Shown piece by piece: positions 48,503 to 62,920 of a stretch of DNA of 64,000 nt; the stretch's first letter is position 1; every line of letters begins with the position of its first letter. Below the pieces are notes generated by a model. That model saw only the letters and a program-made list of their open reading frames with translations. It was not told the origin of the DNA and made no database searches. The position numbers and the translations under genes are program-made. The stretch covers positions 6,610,967-6,674,966 of the forward strand of contig CM026423.1 in the NCBI GenBank assembly GCA_014871385.1. Direction: 5' to 3'. The DNA is from Ceratodon purpureus. Taxonomy: Eukaryota; Streptophyta; Bryopsida; Pseudoditrichales; Ditrichaceae.

Positions 48503-51500
48503 GTTTTGATGGTATGGCTCTTAGAAGCCATATTCTTGAGTACATTGACAATTGTGGTCATAGTTGTAGGATGTCACTCGAGAAAGAGTTTAATCCGATT
48601 TGGTGTTTGAATGAGGTTATTTGCTTTCGATGATCTGTATTGTCTTAAATAGAAGTTTTCACGATCCCATTATGATCTACCAAGGTCCAACACCTTGTTA
48701 AGATCTATTTTGATGTTATTTATTTATTTATTTTTAATATGATCACTGTACATTTGAAACATTTATTCATAGATTTTACATGTTCTCAATAAGTTTCTTG
48801 AAAAATTCAACAATTAAAAAAATTTATTTGTTTTTCTTGTATATAATTCTAATGTAAGATATAGGTCTATTTACCAATGTCTAATTTTAAAATTACAAAA
48901 CATCTTCTATAATTATCTATCTATAAAATAGTTGTTTAAATTACTTCACTTACTATTATATTTATACAAAGAGAGAGAATTCTTCGAACAAATTATAATT
49001 AGAGCGAGTGAATTTCACTTTACAAGCTTGGTGGATATTCAATGTAGGTCATTGCATGGCATTTATTGGTTTAAAAATATGTAATGAAAATACAATACAT
49101 ACTAAATATTTTACTACAAATGTCATATATGAACTAAAAATGACATTGTTTTAATATGAAGGAATAACAGCCATTATATCGCAAAAAATGGTTTTTCAAA
49201 AGAAATGGATGAAAAAACTGTATATCATACGAAAAAGATAATCGCTCCACGCTCTTACCAAAAGTAGAAAGCCAACCAATCGACAAACTGGAGAAGCATC
49301 ATAAACTAGCCTCTCAAGCATCTTTACTGATACTTTCTCTGCATTTTGTTTATCGAGTCATACACCATGATCTATTTTCCAGATTTTTCTAAATTTTGCA
49401 GGAATTTTCATGTATTTATGGATCTTGAACTTTGAGCTTGGGCGATAGGACTTCACACTAAGAATTACTGCTCATGAGTATCAACTGGGTTACTGGTAAC
49501 TGGATTTACTGGAATGAACAGAGACTTGATCCTAAGTTTACATAACCCATCTACATTGAATTACTGTGCTTACTGAAATGATGAGAATGTTTCCAACTTT
49601 CCACCGATCTCTTTGACGTGGCTGAAGGTCCGTCTTAGAAGGCCTGCATGACCGGGCAAGCGGGGGCTATATTTATGGCCCATTGCCAGATTCATGCCGT
49701 AAGTCGGCGGTTTCTGGCTCGGAGACCCTTCTTTTGGAAACGATACCCAAAGAAACCTTACTGGGTGCGGCCGACTCTCCTTCGATAAAGGACGTAACTT
49801 TTATCCGAACTTATCTCACGTAGAACCGGAAGTGGTAGGTGAGCACAGATAAACTTCCCATCCTTGTGAGGAAGAGTAGTTCTGGTCCTTCACGAATTGA
49901 AGCCACGGATCAGGTGATGGTTTTAATGTAATTTGCACTGAGTTTTGTTTCAGTCTGAATAGGAGGAAGTAATTTATTTTAAACATCTGATTGACATTTA
50001 AGTGTCTGAGGAGCTCGTCGAATGCAAGTGCGTGGAATGTAAGTTTAAAATAAGTTATTTACCTTACTGGTATTCCATCTCTTGAATCCACGTTATCTAC
50101 ATCTTGATCTGGGGGATTCTGCTGTATCAGTGCAAGTTAGTTTTTTCTCTCTGGGGCACAAATAGACTTTCTCCACTGTTGAACGTCCGGGTTCAGTAAA
50201 ACCTTCAATAAAATTATCTGTCATTAGCGAGTGAAATGATCAGTGAAGCAGAAACTGTTGATCTTGAGTGGATACTTTTATGAGTAGAAATGGTGAAGAT
50301 ACTAATGAAGGGAGGAGAGCACCTGTCCACGTTGTATTTTAAGTTGCAGTGAAGCCAATTTAATATTACTGGGAATTAGTCATTGGTCTCGCTAATGCAT
50401 GTTTTGGGAACACTTGTGCGAATTATTCGAACCAACTTGAGAGTGTCATAACGCATAGGGCTCGGACTGAGGCTAAACCGCACGTGTATAATTTACGGGC
50501 TCCACTGAATCCACTGATCTGCGGTGCCAGGAGCCGCACATGCATCACTAGGGCTCATGTCAGCAGCAGACTAGGAGCAATACTCTAAGTTCTAGACAAA
50601 CACTCATCGACGCCAACTACGCAGTTCATTGTTAAAGAAAAACTTCATCGATGGCTCCACTGTAATCCTACGGAGTCACCATGTGACCGACTGGTGCCCA
50701 TTTTTCTAACACTGTTTGGGTTGGGCACACGGCGTCACCTCTGAGGACCGTGGCTCTTAGTGCACCATTGATGGAGCCTGGCCGAGCAGGAGAAGAAGCC
50801 TGAAGAAGAAGCCTGAAGAAGGAGAAGAAGACGAAGACGAAGAAGGAGGCTGGGTCTGGACTTAGGAGGTGGGTTACATTTGCTAACTTTTGGCTTTCCT
50901 CACCCTAGAATGCAGGTTAAGTTTAGTTGGATTCAGGCATTCATCTATGCGTGATTCGCAGTGACGATATGACAGTTGGTCTATCTTGAAAACTTTGAAT
51001 TCTTCCAGAAATGGTGAGTTTACCCTGGAAAAACATACCTGGGCCTGCGGGGCATGCATACACGGGAACGCCTCACTAATATGCAGACAGTGCGCTTCTC
51101 TAGTGTCATGCTTTTTAGCTGTGATTGGTAATCGGAACAGGTGATCATCTTATGCTTCAGGACGGGCAATAGAATGGTGATGATGCTGATAGTAGTTTCC
51201 TACAAGGAATGCTGTCAGTAGTTCAGGGTTGCTCCACTTAGGTTTGTAAAGAGAATGTTGGTTTGTGGTGTGGATTAGCGGACATTCGTAATAGCTGATC
51301 AAAGCATCAGAATCATAGTACCTAGCTGGCCGTGTGAAGGTTTTATGATTATCAATTTGAGAAAAGTTTGATTTTATGCAAGCTGGATCCTGACATTTTC
51401 CCCTGGTGGTCGTGGACTATTCAGGAAATGCGGCAAATGCCAAATACCTGAAAGTTTTCTGCTATTGCTGGATCAATCGAACAACCGGATTCGATGAAAA

Positions 51501-51753
51501 TGTCCACCAGATTTTTCAGCATTCTTAGCCAGCAATCATTAAGTTTATTCAGCTGATCCATTCAAGCTTGCTGCAGTGACACAATCAAGCTGATTCAGAA
51601 CTGGCAGTTTACTTGCAGTTTCTTATAATGTAGAGAGCTTCTGAGACTGATTCATAATATTCGACATGCATTTGCATAAGGAGTGATATTAGCGAAGTCG
51701 ATTCGGGAGCTTCTTAAGACCACAGCTGCTGCATGCACAAACATCTATTAACC
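48503..51753. other. Intergenic, then upstream region of bHLH gene 2
   Basis: The first kilobase is very AT-rich with no ORF of note. From about 49600 the composition becomes more even, with a GAA-rich purine tract at about 50790-50860, which may be 5' leader or promoter sequence for bHLH gene 2. No ORF over 60 codons with a motif was seen. Confidence 0.45.
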
Positions 51754-54700
51754 ATGAGTTCCAATAGGAGTGGAGAGTACGATCATGGAGAACTTCTGGA
51801 TGAAAGGCTTCGAATCTTGTTGGAACGTCTGACATGGTCCTATGTCGCCCTTTGGACACTAAACCCCCGAACAAGGTAAGCATCACTGATTTGTACCCCT
51901 ATTTCCTAGCTACAAATCCTGGGCACATAGAATCTATATATGCTGGCAAGTTCCGAATTGCATAATGCCAGCTCATTTGAGCATCCAGTTAATGCTAACG
52001 CCACAGACGCGATTGATTGCTTGGTTTACAAACAGTGCATGATTCTCAGGAATACTGAGCACTTTGGCGCCCTGAAACTAATCTTCAAGAATGTAGGGCT
52101 CCAAAACTTCTACCGAACTAATCTTCGTAGCTGTGAATGAGTCAATAGCAACTGTAGCCCACGAGATCATTGCAAAGTGGTCTCAATAGCACATGTGAAT
52201 TTATGAAATTTGAAATTGCAATTGCACGTGCAGTTAATGAACAGTGGACCACCTCGACTTCCCTCGTGCTTCTTCTAGAAGATTGTGAAAAACAATTCAC
52301 AGAATCTTTTGTGTGGATCGGCTTGGAACTCAAAAAGCAATGAAGTGTTGATACGACCTTCAACAGGCCTTCATGAGCTGCTTGGCAGAACTTTAATAAC
52401 ATCTTGTGAGTGTAGGGTGTTTGAATGGACTAGGGGTTGCTTTAATCAGGCACTGGGTGGCACAAAGGGATCGACAACAACGTCTTCGAGTTCTCCAACG
52501 GTTTGGGATGCGCAGCTCTTCTACACAACATACAAGTCCTGCTCATTCGCTCCATGTGCCGGGTAAGCTCATCATGTTTACTTACCTTCTTTTAAGTGAT
52601 ACTGTACTCTCTCATGATCCTTTGCATTGTTTTGCATGACTTATCGTCCAGCCTGAATGGATGGAGGGAGTCCTGGAAGACGTTTCCCCTCTGACCGGCT
52701 TGTTTGAAAGTCTTGGGGGGTAATATAGTACATTGCGGAAGGGATCACCTGGAGGGTAACGCCCTCCAGGGCTCCCTAGCTGAGGGATCGAGAATCAGTT
52801 CTTGTAAACTTTATTGATTAAGTACATGTAACTTGACACCCTGACTAATTAGCATCTGGAAAGAATTAGTTCGATTCTCTACTTTAGCATAAGGTGCGTT
52901 CAATATGTGCTGGAATCTATAATAGTTTATCGAAGAGATAGATCAACGGGACTACACAAGCAGTTCTAGAGGACACTGGCTAGGGATGAGTCGTGACTGT
53001 TTAATATTGCCATCATGCTAGACAGTGTCCTCTTGAAAGTTGATGTATTGGATCGTGTTATTTGGAATGTCGATCATCTGGGAGCATCATGTGACAGATC
53101 ACATGTCAACAACCTTAAGGTCACCTGATAAAAACTGTATAGCATAATTTGGTCGAAGAGTAAGTTCTTGCTCCGATTTCGGTCAGTACAGGTGATTTTT
53201 GATGAATTGCATGCTAAGATTGTATGGTTTTAAAGTCATCGTTTCCTGATCTGTGTACTATTGATGAATGCAGAGCTGTTGGTAGAGCCAATTTTGAAGG
53301 GAAAAACATCTGGTTGACTGGTGACGCAGTCTGCCAGAACGCCGTTTCATTGGAGCAATCGCAATTTCTAAGATGTTCCAAAATCCAGGTAAGAATTGGA
53401 ACTTCCACAACACCACTGGCCATGAAAAACGTACGATTTGTTTTTCCATACCTAGCTGCAAGTTACATCTCATGTAAGCTACTTGCGTTATGTAAGAATA
53501 CAGGTAGAACTAACAGTCACAGGATGTTCCACCTTCTCCCGAGCTGATTGTGGTAACTGTTCGAAGTCCTGTTGAATGATCCTGCTGATGGATTTTCTGG
53601 ATTTGTTTGCAGACGGTGATGTGCATTCCATGGATCGACAGCGTCCTCGAGATTGGCAGCACCAAACTTGTAAGCATAACTCCCTGAAACGTTGGCTTTC
53701 TTATTCTAAGATGCATTTGGCTCATGGCTTCTGTATATACAGGATCATGTGTTTATAGTGTTTCCGATGCTCTGGATTAGGACTAAGTACTGTCAAACAC
53801 ATTTTGGGCCAATTTTTAGAGCCATATTTTGTTTCTTCTTATGCGCAAGTGTCATTCTTACAACAGTGACATTCTTGTAGTATTTTCAAGCTCAGAGTGG
53901 GTCTTTCATTTGCATTTGACACAAATAGAGTCTAGAATGGATACTAATTTTCAGGAACGTGCACCAGTCAGAAAATGTTGCTTCTACATGCATACAAAGC
54001 CAGAGTTGAGAGACGGTCTTAGAAACATAATTACGTAAGTACTTGATATATGTCAGTGGCTAGTAGTTGCGTTAAGATTTTCGAATTTTTTTAACTCAAG
54101 AAGCATACGAAACTGGACAGCGAAGGACCCAGGTTACCTCGTCAGGGGGTACCCCTCTGGACACAGTGTATCAGTCTCTCCATGCCAGTTGCATAGACAG
54201 TCCCATTGTGGCCACATAAGTTAGACGCCAAACTAAAATTATAGCTGCAAAAAGGAACACCTGGACTTTATGAGTCCTTTGACCACATCCTGACTATATT
54301 AAGATGCCAGTTTCCGGGGCTCAATTATACCATGTACCCAAGCTCCAATGCAGTGTTAAGGCCACATGGGGTCTAGGTTGTCTATATAAAGTTCGCTACA
54401 CTAATTATTCTGGCCATACGCTACCTAAAGTATTGGAATACAGTGTACACTGCCTAAAGTAGAAACCCTTGATGAGCTTCAGAGTTCAGATGTTATCAGT
54501 GCAAGTTGACCCGATTTAGGTGGAGCCCTCCGGGCTTCATTTTGCTAGCATTTCTAGGTTTCCAAATTGTGGAAAGATGGCTCTCGCTAAACTGGGTAAG
54601 GTACTTGGGGTTACTTTATCGAATGGTTCAGCTCCCTTGAGTTCAAGTTGACAGCAGATTCTTTGGCAGTGTAGCATGGTCGCGTGACTCGCGTACAGTG

Positions 54701-57700
54701 CACAGTCCAACGTCGTTTAGGGTTTTGCTCTCTTGTTATAAGCTTTCGCGTTTGGTGACTAGTTGAGCCATCACTTGCGGGAACTGTCGTTTGGAAAGCG
54801 TTGCTCAGCAAATGTTAGTAGAAGGAAGGAGAATACAACTCTTGTCAATGAAGATAGTTGTTCCATCTCGCCTTGTAGCTCAGATCTGGCAGTTTTTGAG
54901 TTGATTACACTGTCGTGCTTGTAGAGGATTTTACTTGTTGAGCTTCTCAGTGTGTGTAGTGAAAAAGTGAACGAATTTTGTAGAGATTAATGCTGATGGC
55001 TGAAGACATGCTTCACCTCCTAACTCAACTTGGGGCGTAGGGTTTTGTATCCGAAGTAGAAATATGCAGATGATCATAGTCAAGCAATGTTACTTAGCTG
55101 CGATTAGTTCTGAAATCTTTTTAGTACATATATAATGTAGTGCTTTTACAGCCTCCGCATTGCATTGTTAGCTTCCAGGTGAGTACATACATGTACAAAG
55201 CGTGAAAATGTACCTGAAGGCTGATTTCCGTCGAGACCATTGGCAATGTGCGGTAGTAACTGGTTGTAATAGGGTGATTAATTGTTCAGTGTATGATTCT
55301 ACTAGGTCGGGGAGAACTTTCTGTTGATGGACCAGATCCAGGAAGTGCTCGCCAACGATCTTCTCGAACCGGATCCCTTTGAGAATGCGCCCCGAAATAG
55401 TGGGCCTACTGCATCTGACATCACCATGTTTCACCAAGCCCAGCTTCACCAGGAATCATTCCATGCAGATCACCTTACCAATTTGGCATTGCAACAGCCG
55501 TCTAGCATTGGGCGTAAATCCCCAGCCAGCAACCAGCGGTCAGCCTTCCAGTCTGAATTTTCTCTATCTGACCAAGTGTGGAGGTATGTCATTTCTCAAT
55601 CCTTTATTGATCAGCCCAGCTTGAAAAGCAAAAAAACCAACCATAAACATGTAGATCCTTTGTTACTCCATCTCTACACAAAAGAATATGTGAGCAATTC
55701 AGACTGTCATTTTTACCTTTAAGTTTATTGTTTTGACTCATCTGAAGTTGCCGAAACATGTACAACGCCTGCAAAAGCAAATATTGTATGACATTGTTCC
55801 AGACTGTTGGGTAGTTTAACAGTGGATTGCTACGAGTCTCTCGTTTTGAATGTAGTGAATATGATCACGCGTTGGTCATACTTGTCTCGCTTTAGAGTTC
55901 TGTTTAAAATGGTTACATCGTGTAAAGTTGGATTCAGTATCTGGGAATAACATGGATGTAACGACACAAAATTGGGAGCAGTGAACCGCCTGAATCAAAC
56001 GGTTGGTCTGTTTTTTTACTTCCTTAAGTCCTATCGAGGTGTAGTCAACTAACTAGTTTGTAGTGGCTGTACTCTCAGGTCAGGGAACAGCTCCAACTTA
56101 AGCCTAAGCTCGGACATATTCATGGAAGAATCAGTAATTCAACTAAACTCCAACATGAACAGGGTCAAGGAGAATCTCTCCTTTACATTAGAAACAGGAA
56201 CGCCGACGTCATTGCAGATGCCAATTGGAAGCACTTCTCCCCCAACCAATTGGAGGTCGGAGATAAATTTTCGTGACAGTCAACAAGCGGTGAATCAGAG
56301 CCATGGGTTGATGGTTTCACAAGCTGATCAGTACACATCATGGTCCGGTGCAGCGGCTTCCTCCAGTGTAAGCAGCCAAAGGGATTCGTCTGCGAGACCT
56401 TCTGTCTCCCCTGATCAGCTGCAGCCGCAAATTCATGCCAGTTATTCCCCTAATTCACGCTTCTCGGCACACGACAGGTACCTTCATCACGGCATTCTCG
56501 AAAGAATATTGAAGTGAACCATGAGTCTTCTGCAAAATCACTAGGACTCACCTCATGTGGCTAGTAACATCATGAGTCGTAATGGCCTCACATATGTCCT
56601 TAAGCATGATGACTCATGTCGAATAGCTATAATATAAGAGAACACTGTAGAATGACGTCTTTGAGAACATTCAATACGATGGGGTAGCTACTGTTCTCCA
56701 CCTAATGGACTAGGTAATGTGCAAGGAGCTCCTGGTTACGAGAAGGATCTTTCTCATAACCAGGGGCTGCTTGCACATTGCTAGACATACGTCAATGGTT
56801 GGATCGTTTTCAATCTTCTTAAGCGATATGAACTGAGGATCACAAAAGAAAGATATCATAACTTTAAACAGTCCCTATAATCCCCTAGATTACAGGAAAC
56901 AACCTTGTCCTTCTCATCCCATGGTTGCCTACCACCTCTACAGTTATGGGCTGCATTGACTGCATCGAGGTTATCCACCTCCTGTTTTTCATAACTGTTA
57001 AATTAGAGTCTGAGTAACTGACATATAGAAAAATTTAGCCCCGCATTAATGAGGTTTTGAAAATGATCACGTCTATTCACCATCCAGCAGCTCGGAGAAT
57101 TTGAACTGTCGGCTACACTGTCAAATTAACGCGCGTCGACTTTGACTTCTCAGCAGATTTTGCTCTAGCACAAAATTTTGCACAGAACCATCACAGAAGT
57201 CTTATATTTGATAGTTCAGAAGCTGTTATAATTCTCGTTATTTATGTATGTAACAGTTTGGTAGATGCCGGTGATAATGTGCTCTTATTAGAATTTACTT
57301 AAGCTTACAATGTGCTATGTTCTCAGAACGTCATCTTTAGTCAGACAGAGGCACAGCCAACTTGCGAGCCCTTACGCACGACCAGCTAGTGGAACCCGGA
57401 ACCTCAACCAAATAAGACGAACAACCTCCTGTGGTGACCAACATGAAGTACAGAAAGCTCTTAGCTTATTCGAAGCTCAAGAGATGCAAGATGAGTGGCG
57501 ACGACAAGCTCAACTACATCTTAATCCTGCATCCGATCTGGATGTCAGCAAGGATGTCACAATGGCCAAAACGTTACGTTCTTCATCACCTCAGGGAAGA
57601 TCGCCATCTCCAGCTCAGTATAACACGTCTACCAATTTGCCAGACATTGGGCAGAATAATTTGCAGTTCCAGGTATGGTGCCAACGAGATGGTGCTGGTT

Positions 57701-59195
57701 CACCTGACCCAACTGTACAGATTCAGACCAATGAACCTTCAAATAGGCCAAATCCGAAGCGAAGCAGCAATGCTAGTCTTATGAATCAGGTGTCAAAAGT
57801 GGCTGGACCATTGTTGAGAAGGCAGCCGGCCATATCAGAGGTGCTGAAAGAGGCTGATGGTACGTATCAGAAAGAAGCAAGAGAAGGCGTTTCCAATGAT
57901 ACTTACGACTTGAAGGTTCATCAAATATGTGAAGAGCCCAGACCATCTTCTATGCAGGTAATCCAATCCCACATGAAACGCTCCAGTAGTATTTAGCTAC
58001 CTATTACAATTCTGACCCATTTCAAATGCAACAAAGTAAGATGTGTGCTAAAGAATCTGTTTAATTTCTCATGCCTCCACATGCAAGCATTCTCAAGTAA
58101 CCATGCACCTCACTTTTGCCTCACAGTATAGAATTTCATTCATCTCCTTACTATTTTGATAGATCTTGTATATGTAGGATATGGATCGTTCCAGAATTCA
58201 AATTGTTTTAGAAGGTCGTGTGAGGCATCTGAAGAAAGCTATGTGGCTGTCAGGTCCTCTAAGTGTGTGAGACTGTTCAAAATGAAAGAAGCCGTTAGTC
58301 TAATTGGTACAATATTGAATGTAAGGAAAGACTATTTACTAGTACAATGAGGGGAGCAGCTAGCAATGACTCTGGTATGACGTTCTCCTACAATTTCAAA
58401 GACTTGTACGATGATTGGGACAAGTAATGAATTTTGTAAGAGGTTGTAATGAGAATTTTGCATGGAATGCAGATGAACACAGGGCCCAACTTAAGAGGTA
58501 GGCGAAGGGCGGTTGGAGTGGAGATCGCCGCTGGTCCGGTGCATGCTGGTCACGACGAAGCGGCCGTGAACCACATGATGGCTGAAAGACGCCGCAGAGT
58601 GAAACAGAAAGAGAATTTCACTGCTTTGAGAAGATTGGTCCCTATTATCTCCAAGGTTAGAAAATATACAACATTCAACAAAATATTATGCTTGATTTAC
58701 TAATTTCTATTAGGAAAAAAAAAAACCTTTGCAACCACAGGCACAATCCTACACAAATTTGGCAATAATTCTCTTACATTCAGAAATCTAATTTCAAACT
58801 TGTAAAATAAGCAGGAGAGAAAAAATGATTAAAAATTCATGACATTGTGGTATATATGATAGGCACTCTCTTTTTAAGTAATAAATTCCTATAACTTGTA
58901 ATTTTGAGTTACGTAAGTTGATATTAATTATATCTGTAATGCACTGTTCCAGGCGGATAAGGCGTCCACTTTGCTCGATGCAATAACATACTTGAAACAC
59001 CTGCAAAACCAAATCCAAGAATTGGAAGCCAGCAGGGAGGACATCGACCAACGATGCGAGAGCCTGGAAAATAGGTGCAAGAAGCTGGAGAAACGGAACC
59101 AGGAGCTGGTCGAAATCCTCTCCAAGGACGACCAGCCCAGCGGCGTGGTTCACCTGAACCAATTTTTGAAACTTCATTCTCAGAGGTCTATTTGA
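51754..59195 (+). CDS. bHLH-MYC_N transcription factor, gene 2 (9 exons, 724 aa)
   Basis: Predicted nuclear E-box-binding regulator. Exons: 51754-51875, 52416-52562, 53274-53388, 53613-53669, 55306-55583, 56079-56477, 57327-57957, 58473-58655, 58953-59195; all introns GT-AG and all phases fit. Exons 1-5 make the bHLH-MYC_N domain: LTWSYVALWTLNP, FEWTRGCFNQALGG, AVGRANFEGKNIWLTG, TVMCIPWIDSVLEIGSTKL, VGENFLLMDQIQEVL. Exons 6-7 are a Ser/Gln-rich linker. Exon 8 ends with the basic region HMMAERRRR (H617, E621 and R625 are the usual E-box contacts) and helix 1. The intron falls in the loop after PIISK, as in gene 1. Exon 9 gives helix 2 and a long coiled coil with IQELE, a feature shared with group IIIf (TT8/GL3-type) proteins. 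The stop at 59195 is tentative; open segments at 59475-59534 and 59799-59870 could be further exons. No ACT-like domain was seen. Confidence 0.88.
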
Positions 59196-61741
59196 TTATT
59201 TGGCCTACCTCAGGCTTATTTCCATATCTTAAACTTTGTAGTACAACGTCGGATGACTGTTTCCAACTTCGGATGAGTGCAGGCAGTGCACCCTGTCATA
59301 CCGTCATAATATATTATAGGTTCTTGGAAGTTTAGGATAGTCTTGATAGAAGATAGAAGTTGCACACAACCTGGCTACGAAAAGTGGGAGTTGATTTTTT
59401 GATGTTCGAGCTGGTTTGGTACCGTAAAGTCAATCACCTCCACCGAAGTCGTCACACTAATTCATTTCAATCAGCTGTTGGTTCGAAATCGGATTCATCA
59501 GGCTTTTATCGACCAAGCAAGCACTCCCTTCTCAGGTATGATGGGCGAGTCTAACTGTGTAATAGATCAAATAACCAGTTCAATTCATTTGCTGACGAGG
59601 TTTTTCTGGTATTAGATTACATGGTTATCGCGTAGTGCAACTGTAACATATTTTAACCACATCTAGTGTAGAGTAGGTTTGATTGAAACGGAACTATCAA
59701 TGTAATCATTTTTATTCTTTTTTGTTTTTTCCTAATTTAATGTGAAGGATTAACTTTGAACACACTCTTGCTGACGTTTGCGGTTAATATTGTGCAGGTC
59801 GATCATATCGAAGAGGGCGACGAGTTACAGACACAGAAGGATGAGAGGAAGCAGTGTGCTGAAGCCATAGGTTAGCACAATAGACGGGACACAAACTGGT
59901 TGATGATCTCTACTGTTTCATGCCACCCCCAACTTCTACTTAATTATCAGAATACATTACAGTTGCTGAAATTTCACTACTTTTTCCGTACGCTGTCATG
60001 AAAGTTGTGCGTTGTGTACCAATTCTATGTCCTGCACATTGTCCTGATTTTCTCAAATTGTTTTGAGCAGTTACCATTCGAAATACCCCCTCCAGATACT
60101 TTATCAGGATTATATTGTTTTCAAGGTACAGTGACATTCTTTCTGTGTGACAGCTACAAACTACATAGATCGAAACTGTGTTCCAATTCATGCACCCTGT
60201 CAACCATTGTAATGACCGCTCATCTACCCTATCTGTGCTCATCAAGGCTAGGCGTGCACCTTGGCAAGCAGACATCTGCTCAAGTTCTGGTGTGTCTTGA
60301 CCTCCACCACTTCCACCATCCAAAAATGCCATTTAAGCTTCAAACGAGTTCGGTCTGGTCCATTTGATCAATTAAGTCGCGCTACCCCGACAGACTCTTA
60401 ATTCATGCTGGTCTTTGTTACCGGAGTTACTCTTGTTCTGATTCCTTCACGTGAATTGATGCAAGTGCTGTACAAGAAGAACAGCGTGAATTAAGAATCT
60501 CTTGGGGATTTGATATACATCAATAATTTCATTTGGATTATTCTCACTTGGGTGGCAAGAAGTTGATTTTTCTTTGCGTTTAACAGTTGGTGCTTGAAGA
60601 ACGTTTTGTTCATGTATGCAGAGTGTGGTTTGTTGAAAAAGAGGGCATTCAGATGAATCCGATGATAAGTAGTAGAAGCACAATACAGTCGCAAGTGGAC
60701 CAAAAAGTGATTTATCACAATGTGTATTTCAGCCTCTTGCCAAAATCCCCGAATGGAAAGATGTTGAATTTAAATTACTATATTGGCAAAATAGATTTTC
60801 AGCTGAATCTTCATCTACAATCTTGAAACAAACAGGAATTTTAAAAGTTTAGAGTTTTAGATCTTTACAGCCAAGCAAGGTGAACGCAAGCTTTTGAAAA
60901 AATCATTTAAAATACATCAAAGTCATTGAAAATCACACAAATTTTGTGGTCCGCTTTCTATCTCTTCACGTACGTTGTGGTTTGTCTCATCACAAGTGAG
61001 CGTCAGAACATTGTCTGCATTTCTTCCTGCTCTGGTTTCCTTTGACGTACATGCTATTGTTCCGATGTTCAGCGTTTGGCCCTCAATTTTTGCACCAAAC
61101 AATGTGGTTGACGAGCATTTAGAGCGCAAGTCATTTAGAGGAACTCGAAGTTTTGCATTTAATTTAGTGGTTGTTCTAGATGGTCGAAAAAGATGTTGCG
61201 GTAGCATTTTATGCAAGCATGTTATGCCGTTGGGTGAACTCCTCGCATTATTAATTTCTTTCGGGTTTATGCAATTCAATCATGAGGAAGCACAAAAGCC
61301 CATGTACTAATGGTAAGGTGTGGCTTTTTGGTAGGTTTCTGCGTCCTACTCTTCTTGGTAGCAATGAGATGGATCCTTTACTGCACTTCACCAGTGCTTT
61401 TGCATGGAGTACTTGGGTAGTCCTGATGTTGGTGACGGTCCAACATGCCCTCCAAAATCCAGTCTAAGTGGAGTTAGGGTCACATACGCCACTTGGGACC
61501 CCCACCCCTCAAATGTTTATAACCAGCACATTCAAGGTGATTCATATGTACGCATTAGTAACATGCATTGGAGTAGGGTCCCACTGTGGACCATTCTACT
61601 CTTGTGAGCATGATGCCAACACTATGCTTTGTGCACTGTTAGACAACTATAGATTGTGTGCAGCATTCTTGTATTTTGAAAAGGACCTTCCGTTTAAACC
61701 TAGGTTTGCTATATAATTTTTCTACTTTTGCCTAGACCAAT
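59196..61741. other. 3' flank of bHLH gene 2, possible extra exons
   Basis: Two short segments look exon-like. About 59475-59534 encodes AVGSKSDSSGFYRPSKHSLL and is followed by a GTATGA donor. About 59799-59870 encodes VDHIEEGDELQTQKDERKQC and is preceded by TTGTGCAG and followed by GTTAGC. They could belong to an alternative 3' end of the bHLH gene, but no splice path from exon 9 is convincing. The rest, up to the MITE at 61742, has ORFs of under 120 codons without motifs. Confidence 0.35.
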
Positions 61742-62479
61742 GGGTGTAACCATAATAAAGTGGACCACAAAGTGCAACATGTGACCACTAACAAGTGAAT
61801 ATGAAGTGTGCTATTTTTTAAAGCTCAAAGCAGATTTTGAGCATTTTGGTGTAGTTTTTGAGCATTTTAGTCACTTTTTAGGGTGTCGCAAGGTATCTTA
61901 CACACATCTTCATAAAAAAAACATCCTCAATTGAAACTAAATTTGACCACTAGTTGTAAATCATGAAAATGAACTTTTCCAAAGTCTTGATTTCTTCATC
62001 TGGTGCCCTCTGTTGTCTTTAGAGGATGTTTTTTTCAATTTAAAAAACAATGTTCGGTGAAAAAAAAGTGACAAAAAGTACCGCGGAAGTGACCCTCTTA
62101 AATAACATCCTTGCGGTATTTTTGGAACGCTAAACCAATTAATGAGTATATGAATTGACTATTTTAGAATACCTCTTAAATATACAGAGGGCACCGCAAA
62201 ATTAAAAGTGATTTCGGACAAAACCCTAAACCGTTATGTTCACTTTTCCAAATGACTGCATTCACTTTGCTTGGATTTAAAGCCTTCATATAATAACTTT
62301 AAAGTGTCTACTTTGCACGAAACTTTTCCAAGTTGTAGAAAAACAAGTTGAGAATCCATATTAGCAAAAAAATTGACTTCAATTACATATTTCCGTCACT
62401 TTTGTGCAATTTTTGCAAAAGGGCTGAAACTGACAAATAGTTAAGCACTTTTTTGGTCCACTTTACCATGCTTACACCC
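61742..62479 (+). mobile_element. 735-bp MITE-like element, copy 2
   Basis: Same orientation and internal sequence as the copy at 17106-17842. The ends are GGGTGTAACCATAATAAAGT on the left and, reverse-complemented, GGGTGTAAGCATGGTAAAGT on the right, so the outermost bases differ from copies 1 and 3 but still form an inverted repeat. Internal blocks such as TTTGAGCATTTTGGTGTAG and AACAATGTTCGGTG are conserved. No long ORF. Confidence 0.75.
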
Positions 62480-62920
62480 GTTGATTTCACTATTTTAAGT
62501 GGAATGTTTGTAATTGGCCAAAGCACATTCTCAAAGTTGTTAAGTGAAGTAGTCCATGCCACGTGTAACACCATGTGAGCGATGAGATTGTATGGCAGAT
62601 TGGTAATCAATTATGTCAAAAAAACTCATAAATTTTCTAACCCTTCTAGATTACATGAAGTTGTAGAAGCAAGTGACAGAATGCATGTTTCAATTTCAAA
62701 GCCAATACATGTGTTTGCCGATTACTATAAGTTTCAATCTAGTAAATATACCTTGAATTGATAAGTTGCGGTCAATAGTAACAAAAAGTTCCTTGATTTG
62801 TACTTAACGATGCAATCATACTTTGTCGACCTTCTCTACATAACATGGCCATGCAAAGTACTCTAATGGAACATATGCACTTAGTTGATGGATTTTTATA
62901 GTGATTGTGGAAACCTCCTT

